Shown here one piece after another: positions 58,687 through 64,000 of a stretch of DNA of 64,000 bases. The position numbers were made by a program, and so were the translations under genes. Source of the stretch: Rhodobacteraceae bacterium EhC02 (GTDB taxonomy: Bacteria; Pseudomonadota; Alphaproteobacteria; Rhodobacterales; Rhodobacteraceae); the NCBI GenBank assembly GCA_001650895.1, contig LXYH01000059.1, forward strand, positions 124,001-188,000. Direction: 5' to 3'. Under the pieces are notes generated by a model. That model had not been told where the DNA came from and made no database searches. It worked only from the letters and a program-made list of their open reading frames with translations. Within the stretch, counting starts at the first letter, position 1. Every line of letters starts with the position of its first letter.

Positions 58687-60390
58687 ATGTCTGGCGTCGC
58701 CGCAGCCCCGAACACCGCAATGACCGATCGCCCCCGCCGGGGGCGACTGGCAGTCGTCATGCTGTCACTTGCGGTCGCAACGGCGGCGAATCTGGCTCAG
58801 GTCCCGGCTCTGCAGGCCCAATCGCTGACACCCGAACAGGTCCAATCCCTGGCGCAGGCCCGCGAAGAGACGCGGATCGACATGTTCCGGCAGGCCGTGG
58901 CCGAAGCCGCGTCGAAGGATGCGGCCATCGCGACCTTCTACCAGACCAACGGCTATACCCCGATCTGGACCGGCGACTCGGATGCCGATACCGCCCGTCG
59001 GCGCGCCCTAATGATGGCCATCGCCGAGGCGCCCGCTCATGGATTGCCCGCCGCGCGCTATGACGGCCCGGCCCTGATGGAGGCGATGCGCAAGGCACGC
59101 ACCCCGCGCGAACTGGGCCTTCTGGAAGTCGAACTGTCGCGCAGCCTGTTGCGGATCGCCCGCGATCTGCATTCCGGCATCCTTGTTCCCTCCGAGGTTG
59201 ACCGCGGCATCGTGCGCAAGGTGACCTACCAGGATCGCTTCTCGGTGCTGAATGCCTTTTCGACCAGCAATCCTGCCACGTTCTTCCGCGCGCTTGCGCC
59301 GGCCACGGCCGAGTACAACCGGCTGATGAAGGAAAAGATGCGCCTCGAGGCGCTGATGGCTGTGGGCGGATGGGGGCCGACGGTCGGGGCAAAGGCCCTC
59401 AAGCCCGGTGAAAGCGGTCCCGATGTGATCGCGCTGCGCAACCGGCTGGTCGCGATGGGCTATCTCGACCGCAGCGCCAGCGTGACATATGACGGCACCA
59501 TCCAGGCGGCCGTGCAGACCTTTCAGGTCGATCACGGCCTGACCGCCGATGGCGTGGCCGGGGCAAGCACCCTGTCCGAGCTGAACATTCCCGTGGAGGA
59601 CCGTCTGAAATCCGTGATCGTCGCGATGGAGCGCGAGCGCTGGTTGGGCGCCGAGCGGGGCAAGCGGCACATCCTGGTCAACCTGACCGATTTCCAGTCC
59701 AAGATCATCGACGATGACAAGATCACCTTCCAGACCCGGTCGGTGATCGGTGCGGTCGATCCGGCCAAGCGCACGCCGGAATTCTCGGACCTGATGACCT
59801 ATCTCGAGATCAACCCGGACTGGACCGTGCCCACGGGAATCATCCAGCGCGATTACCTGCCGGCGCTGCAACGCAACCCCAATGCGCTGTCGCATCTGCA
59901 GGTGACCGATGCCCGTGGCCGGGTCATCCCGCGCGGCAACATCGACTTCTCGCGCTATACGGCGCGCACCTTTCCCTACAACCTGCGCCAGCCGCCCAGC
60001 CGGTCCAACGCACTGGGGACGGTCAAGTTCATGTTCCCCAACCCCTATGCGATCTATCTGCACGACACCCCGGACAAGAGCCTTTTTTCACGCGAAAGCC
60101 GGGCCTATTCCAATGGCTGCGTGCGCCTGAACGATCCGCATGACTTTGCCTATGCCCTGCTGGCGCGGCAGGAGGCCGACCCCAAGACCTTCTTCGACCG
60201 GATCCTGGATTCCGGCACGCAGACCCGTGTCAACCTGGTCGAACCCGTGCCGGTGCACCTGATCTACCGCACCGCCTTCACCAATCCGAAGGGGCGGACG
60301 AATTTCCGCCGCGATGTTTACGAACGTGACACAAAGATATGGGAAGCGCTGGAACGGGCAGGGGTGGAACTGCGCGCGGTTCAGGGGTAA
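58687..60390 (+). CDS. LdtD-type L,D-transpeptidase
   Basis: A 567-residue periplasmic L,D-transpeptidase of the YcbB type, which forms 3-3 cross-links in peptidoglycan. After a signal segment (about residues 20-45, ending 'PALQAQS') come a scaffold domain with 'FYQTNGYTPIWTGD', a peptidoglycan-binding domain (about 239-300) and the YkuD domain with His459 and Cys478 in 'YSNGCVRLND'. The ATG at 58687 has GAGG 7-8 bases upstream. Its likely counteracting hydrolase is the divergent MepK-like gene. Confidence 0.93.
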   Translation: MSGVAAAPNTAMTDRPRRGRLAVVMLSLAVATAANLAQVPALQAQSLTPEQVQSLAQAREETRIDMFRQAVAEAASKDAAIATFYQTNGYTPIWTGDSDADTARRRALMMAIAEAPAHGLPAARYDGPALMEAMRKARTPRELGLLEVELSRSLLRIARDLHSGILVPSEVDRGIVRKVTYQDRFSVLNAFSTSNPATFFRALAPATAEYNRLMKEKMRLEALMAVGGWGPTVGAKALKPGESGPDVIALRNRLVAMGYLDRSASVTYDGTIQAAVQTFQVDHGLTADGVAGASTLSELNIPVEDRLKSVIVAMERERWLGAERGKRHILVNLTDFQSKIIDDDKITFQTRSVIGAVDPAKRTPEFSDLMTYLEINPDWTVPTGIIQRDYLPALQRNPNALSHLQVTDARGRVIPRGNIDFSRYTARTFPYNLRQPPSRSNALGTVKFMFPNPYAIYLHDTPDKSLFSRESRAYSNGCVRLNDPHDFAYALLARQEADPKTFFDRILDSGTQTRVNLVEPVPVHLIYRTAFTNPKGRTNFRRDVYERDTKIWEALERAGVELRAVQG

Positions 60391-60392
60391 AT

Positions 60393-60417
60393 CTGCCCCG
60401 TCAGGAACGGGGGGCAG
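60393..60417 (+). promoter_or_regulatory. Hairpin at the lpxD ribosome-binding site
   Basis: CTGCCCC (60393-60399) pairs perfectly with GGGGCAG (60411-60417), ending one base before the lpxD ATG and three bases after the L,D-transpeptidase stop. It could limit lpxD initiation unless opened by ribosomes ending translation upstream. Confidence 0.4.
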
Positions 60418-60418
60418 C

Positions 60419-61510
60419 ATGGCCTATACGGTAAAGGAAATCGCGGCGGCCCTTGGGGCCGAGGCCTTTGGTGCGGTCGACCTGCGCGTGCAGGCCGTGG
60501 CCGAACCGGGCACGGCGGGACCGGATGACCTGGCGCTGGCGATGTCACCCAAATATGCCGAATCCCTGCCCCAAGGCCGGGCCCGCGCCGCAATGCTCTG
60601 GGCCGGGGCCGATTGGCAGGCTATGGGGCTTGAGGCGGCGATCGTCGCACCGCGCCCGCGCTATGCCTTGTCCGGTCTCAGCGCGATGATGGACAAGGGC
60701 GAGGGGTTTGGCGACGGCGTCCATCCCTCGGCCGTGATCGACCCCACCGCCGAGATCGGCGAGGGGGTCAGCGTGGGCGCCCTTGCGGTGATCGGGCCGC
60801 GCGCCCGGATCGGTGCGGGCGCAGTGGTCGGGCCGCAATGCTATATCGGCGCTGATGTGACCCTGGGCGAAGGTGCCTTTCTGCGCGAGGGCGTGCGCCT
60901 CGGGGCGCGCGTGACCATCGGCACGCGCTTCTTTGCACATCCGGGCGCGGTCGTGGGCGCTGACGGCTTTTCCTTCGTCACACCCGAACCCTCTGGCGTG
61001 GAAAAGGCCCGCGCCACCCTTGGCGATCAGGGCACGGTCGCGGCGCAATCCTGGGCGCGCATTCATTCACTGGGCAGCGTGACCATCGGCAACGATGTGG
61101 AACTGGGCGCCAACAGCTGCATCGACCGGGGCACGGTGCGCGACACGCGTATCGGCGACCGGGTGAAATTCGACAACCTCGTGCATATCGGGCATAACGT
61201 GGTCATCGGGAATGACTGCCTGATCTGCGGGCAGGTGGGCATCGCGGGATCGACACAGGTGGGCAACAACGTCGTGCTGGCGGGGCAGACCGGTGTGGGC
61301 GACAACCTCTTCATCGGCGACAACGTGATCACCGGTGGCGCGACCAAGGTCATGTCCAATGTGCCCGCAGGCCGGGTGATGCTGGGCTATCCGGCCGTCA
61401 AGATGGACAGCCACATCGAAAGCTACAAGGCGCTGCGCCGTCTGCCGCGCCTCTTCCGCGATGTCGCGGCGATCCAGAAAGCTGTTTTCAAGTCGGACAA
61501 GAGTGACTAA
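60419..61510 (+). CDS. lpxD: UDP-3-O-acylglucosamine N-acyltransferase LpxD
   Basis: LpxD adds the N-linked hydroxyacyl chain in lipid A synthesis. The 363-residue protein has the N-terminal uridine-binding domain and the left-handed beta-helix made of hexapeptide repeats (about residues 100-310); the catalytic His lies in 'NLVHIGHNVVIG'. It is not surrounded by lpxA, lpxB or fabZ as in many proteobacteria, but by a dedicated ACP and ketoacyl synthase, which hints at a special acyl supply. Confidence 0.95.
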   Translation: MAYTVKEIAAALGAEAFGAVDLRVQAVAEPGTAGPDDLALAMSPKYAESLPQGRARAAMLWAGADWQAMGLEAAIVAPRPRYALSGLSAMMDKGEGFGDGVHPSAVIDPTAEIGEGVSVGALAVIGPRARIGAGAVVGPQCYIGADVTLGEGAFLREGVRLGARVTIGTRFFAHPGAVVGADGFSFVTPEPSGVEKARATLGDQGTVAAQSWARIHSLGSVTIGNDVELGANSCIDRGTVRDTRIGDRVKFDNLVHIGHNVVIGNDCLICGQVGIAGSTQVGNNVVLAGQTGVGDNLFIGDNVITGGATKVMSNVPAGRVMLGYPAVKMDSHIESYKALRRLPRLFRDVAAIQKAVFKSDKSD

Positions 61511-61566
61511 ATCGGCACCGCAATATCAGACCGGCCGCGCGTCGGCCAAAGTTGAAGGGCGTTATC

Positions 61567-61830
61567 ATGAGCATTCAGGACAAGGTCATCGCCATCATTG
61601 CCGAACAGGCCGTGCTGGAACCTTCGGATGTCACGGTTGACAGCACGCTCGAGGATCTGGGCATCGACAGCCTGGGCCTGGTCGAAAGCATCTTCGCGAT
61701 CGAGGAAGCCTTCGACATCACGATCCCCTTCAACGCCAACGAACCCGAGAAATCCGATTTCGACATCTCCTCGGTCGCGGCCATCATCGCCGGGATCGAA
61801 AAACTGGTGGCCGAGCGGGACAGCGCGTGA
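61567..61830 (+). CDS. Specialised acyl carrier protein
   Basis: An 87-residue acyl carrier protein with the phosphopantetheine serine Ser35 in 'LGIDSLGLVE'. It differs from the main AcpP: the loop after helix II is longer ('ITIPFNANEPEKSDFDISSV'), as in AcpXL-type carriers for very long or special acyl chains. GAAGGG lies 7 bases upstream of the ATG at 61567. It overlaps the ketoacyl synthase gene by 4 bases, so the two work together. Confidence 0.88.
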   Translation: MSIQDKVIAIIAEQAVLEPSDVTVDSTLEDLGIDSLGLVESIFAIEEAFDITIPFNANEPEKSDFDISSVAAIIAGIEKLVAERDSA

Positions 61831-63035
61831 ACCGGGTCGTCATCACCGGCGCAGGCACGATCAACGCACTTGGGCATGATGTGCCCGAAACCCTGGCGGC
61901 CATGCGCGAGGGGCGATGCGGTATCGGCCAGCTTGAATTTCGCGACGTGGAACGTCTGTCGATCCAGATCGGCGGCCAGATCAAGGGCTTCGAGGCCGAA
62001 GGCCATTTCAACCGCCAGCAGATGACGCTTTATGACCGGTTCACCCAGTTTACCCTGATGGCCGCGCGCGAGGCGATCGGACAGTCCGGGCTGGAATTCA
62101 GCGGCGATCTGGCCAATCGGGCCGGCGTCGTACTGGGCACGGCCGGGGGCGGGGTCAGCACATGGGATGACAATTACCGCGCCGTCTACGAGGAAGGGAA
62201 GAACCGTGTGCATCCCTTCGTGGTGCCCAAGCTGATGATGAATGCGGCCGCCTCGCATGTGTCGATGGAATACAACCTGCGCGGCCCCAGTTTCACGGTA
62301 TCGACCGCCTGCGCCTCGTCGAACCACGCCATGGCGCAGGCCTTCCAGATGGTGCGCACGGGCATGAGCCCGGTGATGATCACCGGCGGGTCGGAATCCA
62401 TGCTGTGCTTCGGCGGCATCAAGGCTTGGGAAGGCTTGCGCGTCATGTCCAAGGACGCCTGCCGCCCGTTTTCGGCCAATCGCAACGGCATGGTGCAGGG
62501 CGAAGGGGCGGGGATCTTCGTCTTCGAGGATTTCGAACATGCCCGCGCGCGCGGGGCGCAGATCCTGGCCGAAGTCGCGGGATTTGCGATGTCATCCGAT
62601 GCCGCCGATATCGTCATGCCCTCCAAGCAGGGGGCGGCACGCGCGATATCGGGTGCGCTGCGCGATGCGGGAATCTCGGCGGACAAGGTCGGCTACATCA
62701 ACGCCCATGGCACCGGCACCGCCGCAAATGACAAGACGGAATGCGCCGCCGTCGCCGATGTCTTCGGCCCGCATGCGGACCGGCTGATGATCTCGTCCAC
62801 CAAGTCGATGCACGGGCATCTGATCGGCGCCACAGGGGCGGTGGAACTGCTGGCCTGCATCATGGCCCTGCGCGACGGGGTAATCGCGCCCACGATCGGC
62901 TACGAGGAATTCGATCCCGAATGCGCGCTGGATGTTGTCCCGAACGAGGCGCGCGAGGCAAAGGTGGAAGTGGCCCTGTCCAATGCCTTCGCCTTCGGCG
63001 GGCTGAACGCGGTTCTGGCCCTGCGCCGCATCTGA
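61827..63035 (+). CDS. Beta-ketoacyl-ACP synthase (FabF-like)
   Basis: A 402-residue condensing enzyme with the full Cys-His-His set: Cys162 in 'STACASSNHAM', His in 'INAHGTGTAANDKTE' and His in 'STKSMHGHLIGATGAVE'. It is coupled to the acyl carrier protein by an ATGA overlap and sits behind lpxD, so it probably extends acyl chains for an envelope lipid rather than serving bulk fatty-acid synthesis. Whether the product enters lipid A is inferred from position only. Confidence 0.9.
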   Translation: MNRVVITGAGTINALGHDVPETLAAMREGRCGIGQLEFRDVERLSIQIGGQIKGFEAEGHFNRQQMTLYDRFTQFTLMAAREAIGQSGLEFSGDLANRAGVVLGTAGGGVSTWDDNYRAVYEEGKNRVHPFVVPKLMMNAAASHVSMEYNLRGPSFTVSTACASSNHAMAQAFQMVRTGMSPVMITGGSESMLCFGGIKAWEGLRVMSKDACRPFSANRNGMVQGEGAGIFVFEDFEHARARGAQILAEVAGFAMSSDAADIVMPSKQGAARAISGALRDAGISADKVGYINAHGTGTAANDKTECAAVADVFGPHADRLMISSTKSMHGHLIGATGAVELLACIMALRDGVIAPTIGYEEFDPECALDVVPNEAREAKVEVALSNAFAFGGLNAVLALRRI

Positions 63036-63053
63036 GGCGGCCGCGCCACGCAA

Positions 63054-63079
63054 AAGGCCGCCCTTTGCGGGGCGGCCTT
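63054..63079 (-). terminator. Terminator between the ketoacyl synthase and ialB-like gene
   Basis: A perfect 10-bp stem (63054-63063 with 63070-63079), 6-nt loop. On the minus strand the stem ends in TTTT, so it best serves the IalB-family gene; on the plus strand it may also stop the lpxD unit. Confidence 0.7.
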
Positions 63080-63105
63080 GTTGGTCATCGCCAATTGGCC
63101 CGACA

Positions 63106-63702
63106 TCATTCGGTGGGGACGGTCACCTTGTCGAACCCTGCGGTGAAACCCGACAGCGACAGCTTGACCTCGACACGCTCGTCAGGGGCCACGAAGGGCA
63201 CCAGCGTCACGGTCGCCGCGGCGCCGCGCTTGTAGGATGCGATATCTTCGGCGGTCAGACCGATCCGCGCATAGCATCCCTGACGGTCGCAGACCGAGAA
63301 AGGATAGCGCTTGGGCTGCGCGCCATCGACGGTGATGGTCAATTGCGCGGTCAGCAGCGTCTCCAGCGGCACCGCAACCAGCGCACCGGCCACGGCCTGT
63401 CCACCGGCCGGCAGCTTGAAGATCCGCATGTTCGACACCTGGTTCCCCTCGCCATCGGTCATGGTCTGGAACAGCTGGCAAGGCTCTTCGCCTTCTTCCA
63501 GCTTCAGGCATTCCAGCGACCAGTCACCGGACACCTCGCGGATATAGGGCTGGCCGACCTGCGGGCCGTCCTGCACCGTCTCGCCCATGGCCAGACCCTG
63601 GTCCGCCGGGGCGGCAGGGGTCTGGCTGGTGTCTTGCGCATGGGCCGGGCTGACCAGGGCCAGCGCCGCGATAAGGGAAAGTCCTGTCAAAATTCTGGGC
63701 AT
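63106..63702 (-). CDS. IalB-family (invasion-associated locus B) periplasmic protein
   Basis: A 198-residue exported protein: signal peptide ending 'SPAHAQD', an Ala/Pro/Thr linker, then the IalB domain with 'VSGDWSLECLKLEEGEEPCQ', 'FKLPAGGQAVAGALVAVPLE', 'PFSVCDRQGCYARIGLTAED' and four conserved Cys likely to form two disulfides. The name comes from Bartonella; in free-living relatives the function is unknown. The ATG at 63702 gives a proper signal peptide. Confidence 0.88.
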   Translation of the reverse strand: MPRILTGLSLIAALALVSPAHAQDTSQTPAAPADQGLAMGETVQDGPQVGQPYIREVSGDWSLECLKLEEGEEPCQLFQTMTDGEGNQVSNMRIFKLPAGGQAVAGALVAVPLETLLTAQLTITVDGAQPKRYPFSVCDRQGCYARIGLTAEDIASYKRGAAATVTLVPFVAPDERVEVKLSLSGFTAGFDKVTVPTE

Positions 63703-63874
63703 GTGGTCCCGTCCTGTTTCTGAAAGTCGTGTTGCCGGGGCTCTATCATGCTCACCCGGCATTGTCAGTGCGGAACTACGCCACGCGCCACGTCAACCGA
63801 GATTAGGGCGAAAACCTGCCCATCGCGGCCAACATCAAGAAAGTAACACAACCATAGGATACAAAAAAGAAAAA

Positions 63875-63892
63875 GGGGCCAAACGGCCCCTC
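63875..63892. terminator. Terminator near the right edge, both orientations
   Basis: AGGGGCC-AAAC-GGCCCCT stem (7 bp) with A-rich sequence before and a T7 run starting 8 bases after. On the minus strand the stem is followed at once by TTTT-C-TTTTTT, so it probably ends a minus-strand gene beyond 64000. Confidence 0.65.
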
Positions 63893-64000
63893 TTCCCTAT
63901 TTTTTTCTCCCCGTCGGACTGGCCGACTTAGTCATTGCCGTCACGCTAATTTGAATTCTTCCATCGGTCAACAGGCAAGCGTTCACAATTCTGACTTGAT

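Noticed and set aside
63898-64000. C-terminal end of a minus-strand gene entering from the right edge
   Set aside because: A frame is open to a stop at 63898, but its codons (several AGA and ATT) are unlike this genome and it shows no recognisable motif.

Overview
The window is GC-rich, densely packed alphaproteobacterial chromosome. The gene content points to the order Rhodobacterales (Roseobacter-type): a ChpT phosphotransferase beside a DUF3553 gene, olsB-olsA, a single-cysteine IscR heading a suf operon, a metal-independent-type HemB, an RTX protein with a Hint domain, a TAXI-type TRAP transporter and an IalB-family protein. I see no phage, insertion sequence, CRISPR array or plasmid replication gene. 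The genus cannot be fixed from the sequence alone.

Layout. 1-9917: a Tad/Flp pilus locus (pilin, cpaB, cpaC, lipoprotein, two TadE-like minor pilins, cpaE, cpaF, tadB, tadC) with an L,D-transpeptidase gene inserted between cpaE and cpaF. 10290-13784: a large RTX/Hint protein. 13877-13966: tRNA-Ser(CGA). 14182-15979: two tandem DUF2059 exported proteins. 16231-21344: rplU-rpmA, an acetyltransferase, obgE, proB and proA. 21351-23941: chpT, DUF3553, a possible unannotated 32-residue cysteine-rich peptide, and olsB-olsA for ornithine lipids. 23963-28524: a ThiE-like protein, an RNA methyltransferase, ctaA, an M32 carboxypeptidase and a small DUF protein. 28670-39327: gyrA, usg, a YSC84-domain lipoprotein, hemB, a membrane protein, mfd, an HD phosphohydrolase, a small protein and an alpha/beta hydrolase.

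39484-49148 is the iron-sulfur cluster operon: iscR, a cysteine desulfurase, sufB, then four unrelated genes (FkbM methyltransferase, DUF486, YbjQ, methyltransferase-like), then sufC, sufD, two membrane proteins and sufS. The four-gene block is bracketed by a near-identical 15-bp direct repeat, as if inserted between sufB and sufC. A perfect TTAGAA-CGT-TTCTAA palindrome overlaps the -10 of the iscR promoter and resembles the Irr iron-control element.

49218-49294 is tRNA-Arg(CCG). 49579-56076 holds a TAXI TRAP transporter (binding protein plus fused permease), an acyl-CoA-synthetase-like enzyme and a thiamine-diphosphate enzyme, probably an uptake and breakdown unit for an unknown carboxylate, with a strong promoter and an upstream palindrome. 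56090-63702 concerns the envelope: a fused MFS/spermidine-synthase-like protein, a MepK-like DUF882 protein divergent from an LdtD-like L,D-transpeptidase, lpxD with a dedicated acyl carrier protein and ketoacyl synthase, and an IalB-family periplasmic protein.

No single stretch is plainly a new defence or mobile system. The best leads are the bracketed block in the suf operon, the cysteine-rich peptide coupled to olsB, the second iron-box-like palindrome inside the desulfurase gene, the L,D-transpeptidase in the Tad operon and the internally shortened Hint domain.
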